NCBI GenBank assembly: GCA_029959085.1
Contig: JARWIR010000003.1
Location: forward strand, 38,446,484-38,510,483
DNA: 64,000 nucleotides
Direction: 5' to 3'
From: Nemophila menziesii
Lineage: Eukaryota; Streptophyta; Magnoliopsida; Boraginales; Hydrophyllaceae
The notes under the pieces were generated by a model. The model ran no database searches. It saw only the letters and a program-made list of their open reading frames with translations, and was not told the DNA's origin. This document shows, piece after piece, positions 22,888-33,367 of the stretch (position 1 is its first letter; every line of letters starts with the position of its first letter). The translations under genes and the position numbers were made by a program.

Positions 22888-23097
22888 CTATATTTTCCTG
22901 GATTCATCTTCATTATAATTATGCATCATCTCCAAATGAGAGAAATGAGCATTTATTATGCTTGAAATTTTCTTGAATTTTACTTTTGTTTCCAAAATAC
23001 CGATCAATTTAATATCATTTATAAGCATAAAATAATTAACATCAAGTTGTCTAAGAAGCTTATTATAGCCTCTTACATTCCAAAAATCTATATTCAT
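22888..23097 (-). pseudogene. LINE endonuclease N-terminal part
   Basis: A 70-codon minus-strand frame begins with the FWNVRGYN motif, the start of the AP-like endonuclease of plant LINE ORF2, and includes the GILETKVK segment with the catalytic glutamate region. It breaks off by frameshift before joining the downstream endonuclease pieces at 22913-22364. This domain nicks target DNA. Confidence 0.65.
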
Positions 23098-23359
23098 AGA
23101 TTAGGAGGACATGTGATCTCTTGAACAAACTTATTATTGATAAATGTAAGAATATCATGATGTATGTTGTTGATTTTGTTACTCTGCAACTCCTCAAACG
23201 AATTAACACTCAAAATAGATCCAGAAGCTTGTTGATGATGAACACTTGATTTTTGAGTAACTACTTTCCATTGTTCAACATGAGCTTTCTTTTTTCTTTA
23301 TGAACACCTAAAACAGAGGTGGTAGCATTTTTAGGCACCCAGACTTTTTAAACATTTTG

Positions 23360-24140
23360 TCATTTGTTTTCCAAGTGACCAAACTGATTACACTTGAAAC
23401 AAATAATTGGTTTCCAATCATATTTAACACAAACTTCCTGCAATTCATTCAAACCAATATCAACATACACCTTACCAGGAAGAATCTCTTTACTATTTAT
23501 CTCAACACAAACACGGGCATAAACTAGTCTAGATTTAGACCTAGTTATGGAATCCATTTGTAGAGGAATTTCGATTCCACTCGCTATGTAGCTTAATCCA
23601 TCTTTTCTCCATAGAGCCATAGGTTTACTCTGAATTTTAATCCATATAGGAATTCTAGATATATCAATTTTTTCAAATTGCATACCAGCCTTCCAAGGCC
23701 TTAAGAGAAGAGGCTTACCATTAATGTGCCATATCTGATCTAAGGCTTTGCGATAAAATTGTTCATTCTCAAATTTATATATAAAAATACATTGACTTCT
23801 AGACTTTATATCGACTTTTCTACGCTTACTCCATGGAATCTAACGAAATTAGCTATGGCGTGAAACATAGGAGAGCTGTCCAGAATTGTCCAATAAGACA
23901 ATTCTCCCATATTGTAGCTCCTTCCTCAAGAACATAAGGAAGAGGATTTATAATAATTTTTCCATCGTGGGCTATGGGTTCATGATAATCAAGCTTTATA
24001 GATTGTTTAACACATCTACAAAGAGACTATACTACGTTTGTGATTTGAGTTCATTTTTACTCAGTTCACCAACTTTGACAATTTCTTCACTTAAATCTGG
24101 TAGATCTACATTCACGTTTGATATATTACTAGTGTTATGA
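23360..24140 (-). pseudogene. LINE ORF1 with zinc knuckle cut by a stop
   Basis: The minus-strand frame at 23683-23360 encodes a DUF4283-type domain (QFEKIDISRIPIWIKI, then RLVYARVCVEI) followed by CFKCNQFGHLENK. The codon where the fourth CCHC ligand would stand reads TGA (23360-23362), so the last zinc-binding cysteine is replaced by a stop. Further ORF1 sequence lies on both sides in decayed frames. Confidence 0.65.
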
Positions 24141-25724
24141 CTAATATCATCATCGTTGTTGCTTTCATTTTAGATCCAATCACCATTGACCGAGTATTAA
24201 TGATAGATTCAGAAACATTTGGAGATAAAATGAGTTTAGTTATATCTCTAAACTTTTTCTTACTTTTTGGGGCAGATTTACTAATGTTTGCAAATTAGTT
24301 AACTCTAGCAGGAATTAACATCTTAGTCATGAAGAAATAAGGAAAAAATAAGAAGAAAATATGAATAAAGGAAGAAAAGTATGAAAATATGAAGGAAAGA
24401 GAAAAAGAAAGTGAGAGTGACAGTGGAAGGAGGGAGAAAGTAGAATGGGAGTGAGGAAAGCGTAGGAAAAGCTAAAGAGAGAGAAAGAAAAAGTGTTAGA
24501 TCCCAGAAATTTTGGAATAAAAGCACTTAATATAAGAAAGTAAATAGCAAAATAGATGAAAAGGAGGGTAAAAGCTAAAGAATGAAAGAAAAACTGGTGG
24601 AATAATTAGAGTCTGGGATGAATGAGTACGAAGGACTTTTAGTTAGGTTGACTCTCATTGACTTGACATTTTGCTTCCTAATTCTTTCTTTACTCTTTAG
24701 TATGAACTCTAGACTTATTTTATATATTTATTGAATTTTGGAGTTACTTTTAAATGAATTGTTTGTGATTGCTCTTTATTTTGTATTTGACCTAGGTTTG
24801 TAATTCTTGTTATGCACAAGTATAGGGCTGCCACTTTAGTAATTAATGTTGTCACCATGATGGGGGGTTCAATTATTGACAGTAATACATAATTTTCTAG
24901 TGTGCGGTAGTGATCTTGACAGGCTTGCCTATCTAGATAGTCAATAGGGTTATATATAAACACTTATCATTGCGTAGGGTGCCCTTACCCAAGTCCCCTA
25001 GTAGTGTTGAGGTTTCCCGCTAAACTACCCTGGAGGGAGTTAGGAGGAATTTAGAATTCCGACTATTGCTTATATATCACACAATAATTCTTTAGACAAT
25101 AAATGTAGAAACAAGACTAGTGGGGATTACTTGCTAGTTTTCGAGCTAAATTCTCATATTTTCGCCTTTGTTATTTCCTTAGTTGTATATAATTTGAGTC
25201 TTAGTTAATTAATTACTAGTTGCATTAGAGTCTTAACATTTAAACAAATCTTTTAGTATCTTTTGCGTATTTATTTCATCATCTCGTCCTAGTACACTCT
25301 ATAAGAACATTGTTTACAAATTAACTTTCGTAATCTCTGAGATCGATATCTGTTTTACTTACTTATTACTTGCAAACGATCTGTGCATTTGCGAAAAGTT
25401 TATCTCTGTTTTCCAAAGGTGTGTGCTCTTTTCTATCATTATTTTATCACATTTTGAAAATGATACTCGCGATTCTACGTAGATATCACTCTTCTCAGCA
25501 TTAATCAAGATGTAATCATTATCTTTAGCAAATCTGGAAAATAACAGCGTTGTTCTTCACCGTTTAATCCTTCTTACTTTTCACTTTAATGATAGACAAC
25601 TTAATGCAAAATTATGCACTGCTGTATCATCTTCATTCTACAATACTTTCAAGTTTTCTCCTTTGTTACATCTATAACGACACTTCTCATAAAAACTCCA
25701 CCAATCTGAGTTTTAGAGTATATT

Positions 25725-25758
25725 TTTTTTGGACAAGAGAGGGGTAGGCAGTACCCCA
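25725..25758 (-). mobile_element. 34-bp remnant LINE insertion with 16-bp duplication
   Basis: A 34-bp insert starting with six T is flanked by perfect 16-bp repeats AGTTTTAGAGTATATT at 25709-25724 and 25759-25774. On the minus strand it ends in TTGTCCAAAAAA, like other LINE 3' ends in this window. It looks like a LINE insertion truncated to its last 28 bases plus a tail. Confidence 0.7.
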
Positions 25759-25774
25759 AGTTTTAGAGTATATT

Positions 25775-26445
25775 CAAATGCCACTCTTGTGTTTTACATG
25801 AATAAAAAAAAGTGAAAAGAAATAATCTCAATCAATCAAAGTCATTGTTTTTTTCACTATCAACTGGTTTTTTTTGTTTACATATGAGGTCTAAAACGAC
25901 TAGTAAGTCATAATTAACTTACGAAATTCCCGAAAAAGAGCATAATATAACTCTAACCGTATTTTCATAAAGAAGAAATGAATTGCTAGAATCAATCATT
26001 GGTTTGCTTTGCTTAGTAATGATCAAGTGATTGGTGAGATTTAGCTATGATCACATAAATAGATATGTATTGTTATAAAAAAGTAATGTTATATATTATT
26101 TTTTCTATATCTTCTTTATATGACCTATGATATATATTGTAAATTATATATAAATAAATTACTTATTTACTTAGTCTATTTTTGTCTTTTTTCAATTAAG
26201 TCACATCACTTTATAAATAATTAAACCTTGGTATAAAAATGGTGATATATAACCTTATACTTATAAAAACAATTGGAAGTTGATTAATAAAATTGTATAT
26301 TGAATGAGAAGGATTGAATGAGAAGGAGTGTGATCTGATAAAGAAAAGGAAAATTAACGAGCCTTTTTTTTGGTTATTATTTCAAAATACTTTGACATGC
26401 AAACAACTAAACTAAGACTTTGAAAAAAGAAAAAGAAAAGCTGAA
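25775..26445. other. AT-rich stretch, no gene recognised
   Basis: No ORF longer than about 60 codons has a family signature here. A GAATGAGAAGGA unit is tandemly duplicated near 26305-26330. I see nothing else to annotate. Confidence 0.4.
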
Positions 26446-26619
26446 CTAATACAATAAAGAAGTATTTGACCCTTGAATCTTGATCCTATTCTCTTGAAAC
26501 AACACTTTGCTCACCTGCTCAGTTATTTGAGTCATGTATGTGTCATATGTTAAGGGAGGGTTCACCTTCCTAAACCAAACTAGGAACTTATTCAAAAATT
26601 TGGTAGGTTGGTGAGGTTG
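26446..26619 (-). pseudogene. Orphan coding-like fragment (57 codons)
   Basis: The minus strand has an open stretch bounded by TAA at the upstream side and TAG at 26446-26448. It encodes a peptide of ordinary protein composition that includes KFLNKFLVWFRKVNPPL and TQITEQVSKVLFQEN. It has no in-frame ATG at its start, and I do not recognise the family. It could be the last exon of a decayed gene or part of an old retroelement. The surrounding DNA is far more AT-rich and full of stops. Confidence 0.3.
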
Positions 26620-26895
26620 TTAAGAAATAGATGTGTATTCTATACGTGAGCCATAACCAATCCTTCTTCGATATGTGATGTCTTTGTAAATATATAATTT
26701 AGTACTTTCTAAGATTTTGAATATTTAAATTTGGACGACGGTAAATTATAAAAACATGGCATTTCTTCTTGATAGACTCAGCAATGCTACAGAGTAGCCG
26801 TCGTTAGAATTGCGTCCTCGGCAAGTCAATATGGTCAAATGCCAAAGTCTCACTATGGTTGTAAGATTACTCTTAAGCATCTTGCCAAAGTGGCA

Positions 26896-27365
26896 CTATG
26901 CTGTAGATTTTTTCTGTCTAGGCGCCGCCTAGGCGTCAACTCCCTCCTCATCCGCTTATGCCTAATTAAAATTTTAGGCGTTTTTGCCTAGCGTCTTAGT
27001 CGCCGTGGAATAGGCGCGTAGCCCGTTTAGGCGCCAATTAATGACAAAGAATGGCCGCCTAGGCGTAGATTAATGGCAAAGCATGCTCGTATAAACTTTC
27101 TTGTTATTTTTCTTATCCTCGAGAATTCTTTAATTGATATTATAAATCATTTTTTAGTATTTGTATAAAACTATGGTGTTGTTAGATGAATTTTATGACT
27201 TAAATAGTTAAAATTGATATAATTACTACATATATATTACTAAATATACAAAATTACACAGCGAAATTCGGAACCGTATAATTCCGCCTAGGCCCCGTGT
27301 AATCCCGCCTAGGCGCTAGGCCTCGGTCGACCGCCTAGGCCTCAAAACCGATATCTACAGCATAG
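26896..27365. mobile_element. Inverted-repeat element rich in CGCCTAGGC palindromes
   Basis: Perfect 13-bp inverted ends CTATGCTGTAGAT (26896-26908) and ATCTACAGCATAG (27353-27365) bound 470 bp. The palindrome CCTAGG, mostly as CGCCTAGG, occurs five times at 26928, 27058, 27287, 27308 and 27334, clustered near both ends. GGCGCC also recurs. The middle is AT-rich. No target duplication could be paired and there is no ORF, so it is probably a non-autonomous DNA transposon of undetermined superfamily. Confidence 0.55.
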
Positions 27366-27429
27366 CATACTGGTATCACTGCCTCCGAGGATATTATTTC
27401 CCGAACACCTCCTTAGGTGTACGACAAAA

Positions 27430-28386
27430 GGCCAACAAGGTATATTGTGTGATAGCAAAAAAATACATCAAATTTTGAAAAGTCGAGGTATGTATCAAGA
27501 ACAACTACGACAAGCAAAAACATTTATCTACCAGCTTAAGGTACACTTAAACATGACCTTGACAAACACAATGAGTATAGGGAAATAGCTTACTCCCACT
27601 CGTCTAAGCGGATAGAAATTGAGGGCAATATCAGCATCGAGTTCGAATTCGTGATTCAAGATTAACCTCTACACCAACCACTATCACGACATCGTGTGTT
27701 ATGGGGGATCCGTTACGAAGTGATTACTCAAACAAACTCTATAGTTAGGAGTATAAATATGTATAAGGATCAACCACTGATATCAGGGCTTTTATGTCTT
27801 AATCATTTGCAATGAAGAGTATTCAATTTTTTTGCATTATTTTTTTATTTATGTTTATGTAATCCATATTTAATTTACATACAAATCTTATTTCTCTCTA
27901 AAGCTATTGATAAACGTCTACTTTCTTGCTTTCGACTAGGAACTCATTCCGAGGTTTAAAGTTGGTACTCATTTACCTATGACCAAGAGTATACCTTCGA
28001 CCATTATGATAATACTCTCTATCTTATGTTAATTCAACTATTACTCAATTAAAATCACCAATCTAATTCATACCAAATCTATCTGGTAGAATCTATTCTA
28101 TCTTTGGGATTTATCGATGCCATATGCCTAACTATGCATCACATATATCCTTACACTGTTCATATTACAGTCGGAACTAGTTCACCATATATTCTCCTCA
28201 ATCCTTTGTCCCAATACTGACTTGACTGTCAAAGTACCGTCGGGAGGCACACCTTCCTATGTTCCTAACCTTTATCCTGTTTCATATTTGTAGGCTCGAG
28301 AAGACAATATTATTACAAACATCACTAGCGACATCCACCAGAGCTCCATCGTTTGTGTATTCATATTGATTGGGAAATTCATGCAC
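27430..28386 (+). mobile_element. Probable 5' LTR of a Tat-like Ty3/gypsy element
   Basis: The region leads directly into a sequence resembling the internal start of plant Tat-lineage elements (TTGGAGCCATATGTTGGAC near 28392, compare TTGGCGCCGTCTGTGGGAA). It carries a TATAAATA box at about 27751. The left boundary is uncertain; a TGTTATGGGGGATCC near 27698 could be the true LTR start. The matching 3' LTR was not found. Confidence 0.4.
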
Positions 28387-28387
28387 T

Positions 28388-29400
28388 ATCAGTTGGAGCC
28401 ATATGTTGGACAAAAGTCACAAACCCATTGAGACACTACTAATGAAAACTATCTCCGATTTATATTTATTAAAACAAGCAGGGATAGATGTAGCACCACT
28501 CATCGTGTCGAATGCCAAAATAGAATCACTCACGATAGCTGAGGATGAAGACTTATGTAGAAGTAGTCTGGAACAACCTCTTCAAGCTGAGCTTCACACT
28601 CCAACATGGGATATACAAACTTCCACTAATCATTTGTTCGTAGAAGCCAAGATCTCCACCCAAGGGCTGCTCTGCACTTTTGACAATTACTGTGACAAGT
28701 TCAAGATTAGTTATCACGTCCTCCGACGTTACCATAACATAGCCGTCCAATCATCAATATCTAAGATGTCCTACTCAGTGATGTGAGAGCATACACACTA
28801 AAGCGTCGAGAAGACCCAAAATCTCAGTGTATGAATATTAGAGCAAAAAAGGGCCAGCACACCACGAGCATTATCCGAAAAGGAGAAGTCAAACGATCAT
28901 CAATGGGGATTACTGACCAATCAAATATCGATGATCAACTTGATGAGCCCATTTAATTGGGCAATAATATACACATATATTCCGAGGAAGTTTAAGACAC
29001 CAACCTTTCCTACATTTGATGGCTCACCAATTTGTGACACACATATTAATACATTCATAAGGTATATGGAATTTATCACGTGGTCAGATGCTAGTGACTC
29101 TTGACCTTATGCGTTGACTTTGTTTGGAAATGCTCAGCTATGGTATTTTAACAATAGAGCCACACTACATCGATAATTTAACCTACCCCGCAAACATAAT
29201 GCAGACCCGATTCCCGAACATACAAATTTTGTAAACAAATTCTTCATTACTGGATCTCTTACAAAGGAGAGGAGCGACCCTACAATCTTTCATGAATCCT
29301 TTTCCGATGTCGCTTACACTATAGATGACCTATATCAGTCCATAGTCTCATACTTTTACTCGAGGTTGACTATGAGTTTCAGGTACACTTGGCTTCTCGG
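28388..29400 (+). pseudogene. Ty3/gypsy gag remnant
   Basis: Beyond the LTR the + strand has an open frame to 28786, then a decayed gag core at about 28970-29390. It includes FKTPTFPTFDGSPICDTHIN, an ALTLFGNAQLWYFN helix and a VNKFFITGSLTKER-like segment, the retrotransposon gag (capsid) pattern of Tat/Athila elements. In-frame stops occur near 29104 and 29175. No protease or polymerase follows; the element is cut off and an LTR of another family in the opposite orientation follows at 29520. Confidence 0.6.
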
Positions 29401-29519
29401 CCCAACATAACATGTTGACGTACAATCCCCTTTTTAGGTATTTTTATGTGAAAAAAATACTTAGGTTATGTTGTGTTTATGCTATCTCTCTCTTTACTCA
29501 TCATATCATGTATTAATTA

Positions 29520-30275
29520 TGTCAGACTCCAAGGTGTGATAAAATAGTCGATACCTCGAGAGAGCTACTACCCGCAAGTGTATGGATCATTGAAAAGTAA
29601 TAAATAGTAAGTATAAGATTTATCTTTCTCTAGATGGACTACGATAGTTCATTTTTATGGTGTGTTTTCGTAAAGTGTTTTAGAACGAGTTATGAAACTA
29701 AAAAGTAAAAGATAGTATTTATTTGGTTAAACTAAATTATGATTAAACTAAGATTAATGTAAGTAAAATAGAGGGAATACGATGCTAGTAATCCCCTAAA
29801 GTGGCAAATGATTTATGCTAGTTATAAGGGTGAATTGGGAAGTTCTCGTTAATCGGGATTCTAACTTTCTTCTAAATCTCGTCAGGGTAGATTAGACAGA
29901 TTCCTAACAATCACTAGAGTACTCTTCCGAGGGAATTCTACATGATGATCGATGCTAAAAATACTTACCCTATACGATTAATCAGCTATTCAAACCAACT
30001 TGGATCATTAACGCATACCAGACGTATATGAATTATCTTTGTTCCCTAACCCCCTATTAGGGCAATAGTCCAGGGCACTAAAATAACCTAATATTTGTGC
30101 GAGATATATGCAGATAGGTAAATTCAATTCATATACATCTAAAACCAATTACCCAATTCAATTAAATATAAATTATTCTAAATAACATTAGAATCATTAA
30201 ATAATCAACTATGGTTCTTACATAAACAAAAACTCAATATAAATAGTGTTTAGATCATAATGAAAGACATCAAAT

Positions 30276-30310
<35 letters not shown>

Positions 30311-31047
30311 GAATCACGTTTAGAACATAAAACTAATACAAATTACCTTAAAAAATGATGAAAGCTAGGTGGTGTAGAAAAGTGGAAGAGGGCTCCAGCT
30401 TCTCCCCCTTATTCTTTGGCGTGTTTTTACTCTTCTGAAACTGCATTCATCCTCTTTTTTTTTAATTCCAAATGTTGATATATTAGGTTTCCAAAACATT
30501 TTTGGAGTTGTAGGTCCCCTTTTAATGGCCGAAGTCAACCCAAGAACAAAATGGTTTAATAAAGGAGTAGATTGGTTCGAGCCACGCTAACTGTAACTTT
30601 AATAAATTTACATCATAACTCCAAATCATGAACAATAAATTCTCACGCTCTCTTGACTTCAATTACTACCATTAAACCTAATTGCTCATCTATAATATTC
30701 GTCAATTGCACGAGGTGACTCTATCTTGTCGATTTTCAAAGTTAGCCAGTAAACGCTCTCGCTTTCCAAAAGTGGCCTTTTGGTCATTTAACGCTTTGAC
30801 TTGGGTTTTTACCTTAATTTATCAACTTATTATTCTCGTCTCAGGGTCTCGTATCATCCAACTACCTAAGAGCTGCACATGTAATACACAAATCACACAC
30901 AAAAAGCTCTAAAAGTAGCAAATATCCAAAACTAGACATGAAAGGAGAATATGTCTAAATATAGGGAATAATCCCTCAAATGAGTACAAATAATCCCTAA
31001 AATATGTCTCATGATACGATTAATATATCACACAAAGGGAGACATCA
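29520..31047 (-). mobile_element. LTR of the Athila-like gypsy family
   Basis: On the minus strand it starts TGATGTCTCCC (31047 leftward) and ends ...GGAGTCTGACA at 29520, giving 1528 bp. It shares blocks with the LTRs at 17732, 18836, 59783 and 61300, such as the CATACACTTGCG segment near its 3' end and GTGTGATTTGTGTATTAC near its 5' end. The adjacent pentamers AATTA (left) and ACTCT (right) do not match, so it is not a simple solo LTR; rearrangement or a lost partner is likely. An (AT)n run lies at 30281-30306. Confidence 0.7.
30281..30306. repeat. (AT)n microsatellite
   Basis: A 26-bp AT dinucleotide run inside the LTR at 29520-31047. Confidence 0.85.
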
Positions 31048-31900
31048 ACTCTTTAAGAAAACACCTTTTATTACCATTCACATGCTATCCTCGAAAGTCT
31101 TAATTTTATCATACACATCTAGAGGTCACATCTTTGTGTGTGTTGCTTATTATATCTTGAGCCTAACTACATTATTGATCATACTTATCTTTTAAACAGT
31201 TTATATGTTTAGATCATATTCATTTAAGCATCACAACATATATTTATTTGATCTTCCTTGTGATTATTTTCCTAAAATAGTGTCCTTGTCATATCTTTGT
31301 GTATGTTAGTTACAAACGACCCATTCTTGCAATTGCTTTTGCGTGAGACTTGGATTATCCTTGATGTTTTTGAATCTTGTCAGTCATTGTTGTTTTTCTT
31401 TTCACACATTTAAGATGGGAAGTCATGTTGTATGTATGACTGGTTTATGTTAGAATATTTTGATAGTGTATTTATGCAAAAAACAAATGTCCATAAAGTG
31501 ATACATTAAACACAAGAAGCATACTAAGGTGAGAGATTGAAGTATTTTTTTTAAATTGGTCTCTTCATTTGATATATGTACATACATGTATTGTACAATC
31601 ATTAAATGAAAGTTTGAAAAGCGTTTGTACATTGAGTATTTCATTATAAATCATAACCTTGTATAAATAATAAATTTTGATGTTACTATGAGTACTAATT
31701 TATATAGTTTCTATTGTATCTCAATTTGGAAGAAGACTTATGTTAAATTTCTTCATTTGACAAATTAATTATTAAGTATAAATTTTTATCAACTTCTACA
31801 GTGTTTCAAATTCTTTATTATATTTCATATTTAAGGTAGTTACGCTTTTTCCTCTCTCAACATATATTACAAGATTTTTATTTTTAACGTGATTCCGTTT
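31048..31900. other. AT-rich stretch, no gene recognised
   Basis: Only short frames without signatures. The sequence is T-rich on the + strand. No terminal repeats or duplications were found. Confidence 0.4.
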
Positions 31901-33367
31901 TACACCAGATCCTTTTCTATACGAAGGAAGTCCTAAAACCATATAATAACGAGGTACCTACTAAGAACCTTCAAATGGAACATTATAGAGAACGTTAGTT
32001 ATCGTTCATCCATATTTGTCCCGTGTTAAGTGGTGCCAGAACCTCTCAGGCACTTCCTCAAAATTCCGTCTTCAATTTTGTTATGATACCCTCAATCTAG
32101 TAAGCTAATCAGCACACAATTTTGCTTCCCCATAAATGCCTACTAGTTTGAACAACGGATCTGACTTAACATGTTGTGTATTCCATCAATCCACGTTGCT
32201 CCCAGTCCTTTATTTGGCCTCTCTATATAAATCATGGATAAAACTTCCTACGAATAAATCTTAATGCATAATGTAATAATCCCCAATTTCTATGCCCAAG
32301 TTAACCCCTCGTGGAGATCTATCAACTCAATGATCAAGGAAGGACATCACCCGTGCTCCTTGCAAAACCACCTAGCCAGTTACATTCCCCATCCCTTAAA
32401 AAATTTCTATTTCCTGAACTCTTATGCGTATCTACGCTCTCATGGATGTTTAACGTCAAGCCCCAAATGTGTTGTATTACAACCCACCAGCTCTACCCAG
32501 TTTGCCTGAGCAACTCTACCTCCTCCCCAATCCCGCAAGTAAACTCTTGTTAAAGACTTAGCTTCCCCTACTATATCATACACCCTCGATCGACACCCAC
32601 CCCTAAAAATAAACTCATTTGGAAAGTCCATAAGGACCAAACCATAGCTGCAGAAATGAAGTTCCATGGGATCCCAGAAAATAGCTTTTATTCTTCATAT
32701 TCTGACCCCACAAATCCACGTAAGAAACTATCACATCCACATCCGCCTGTCCTGCTTTTGATCTCAGGCCTGTTTGCGCTTCATTTCTCGTCTTTAGACC
32801 CCTAGCCCCTAATTCCACGAATCAACCCCTGTTTTAGGACCTAATTATTCCCATCTCTGCGTGCCTACCCGTCCTCCTATGATGTTTTTGTTGTCGTACC
32901 ACTTTGGTTGTTGCCACTCCCCTCTAGATGATCCCACTCTTTTATAGTTTCCATAAGTTGCCTTTTTTTTGTCCCCCCACATCCAACAATTCTAGTTCCC
33001 ATATCTGCTTGGGTCTCGTGAATCTGATATTACCGTTGACACCTTATTGTACCACTAATCTCATTATTTAAACAAAATGTCTCTCGCCATATAAACCTTC
33101 AAAAATATGTTACGCCATCTCTAACTCAACCCCCCACCATGGTCATGATACGTGTGAGTCCATACCTCTAATGACTGGATTAAGTCTTGTCGGTAAACTC
33201 TTCTTGATGGCTTGCCAAATCAAAAGAGGCACCTTATATTCCATATTTTATCCCATTCCGCATCGTCCTCATAAACCAGCCTCCAAACACACGCAATAAC
33301 AGACTTGACTGAATAAATCTCATGCGACTCATATTACCACGTAAGACAATCCGGCTTTGCCCTATTA
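31900..33367 (-). mobile_element. Decayed LINE, 3' half
   Basis: The minus strand retains faint LINE ORF2 C-terminal signals, for example the FPNEFIFRGG segment at 32440-32667 that normally links zf-RVT to RNase H, and helix-like pieces such as SLIIELIDLHEGL further left. Many stops are present. The same element resumes at 35017 on the other side of a solo LTR. Confidence 0.4.

Larger units (their letters stand above)
18502..24702 (-). mobile_element. LINE inserted in a solo LTR, itself interrupted by a second solo LTR
   Basis: A minus-strand L1-type element of about 4.63 kb, after subtracting the nested LTR. Its poly(A) tail is the T run from 18502, and it is flanked by 14-bp repeats TGAACCCTAGACTT (18488-18501) and TGAACTCTAGACTT (24703-24716), one mismatch. 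Read leftward from 24702: a pyrimidine-rich leader (purine-rich on + at 24320-24500), ORF1 with zinc knuckle, endonuclease at 23097-22364, RT at 21802-21040 with an FVDD box, and zf-RVT split by the LTR at 18836-20399. Stops and frameshifts inactivate it. Unlike the other LINEs here, I see no RNase H after zf-RVT. Confidence 0.85.
17732..25465 (+). mobile_element. Solo LTR (Athila-like gypsy family), interrupted by a LINE
   Basis: The LTR is in two pieces, 17732-18501 and 24717-25465, which total 1519 bp once the LINE is removed. This is close to the 1564, 1528 and 1517 bp of the other family members in the window. It starts TGATGTATCC, carries TTTTGCGCGTAATTTGTGTG near 17862, and ends ...GAAAATGATA, where the usual CA terminus appears as TA. 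The 5-bp duplication CTCGC flanks it at 17727-17731 and 25466-25470. No internal domain is present, so it is a solo LTR left by unequal recombination. Confidence 0.75.

Noticed and set aside
25356..25368. Target-site duplication CTTACTTATTAC shared by about 20358 and 25357
   Set aside because: Both occurrences are the same internal position of two LTR copies of one family, not an insertion duplication.
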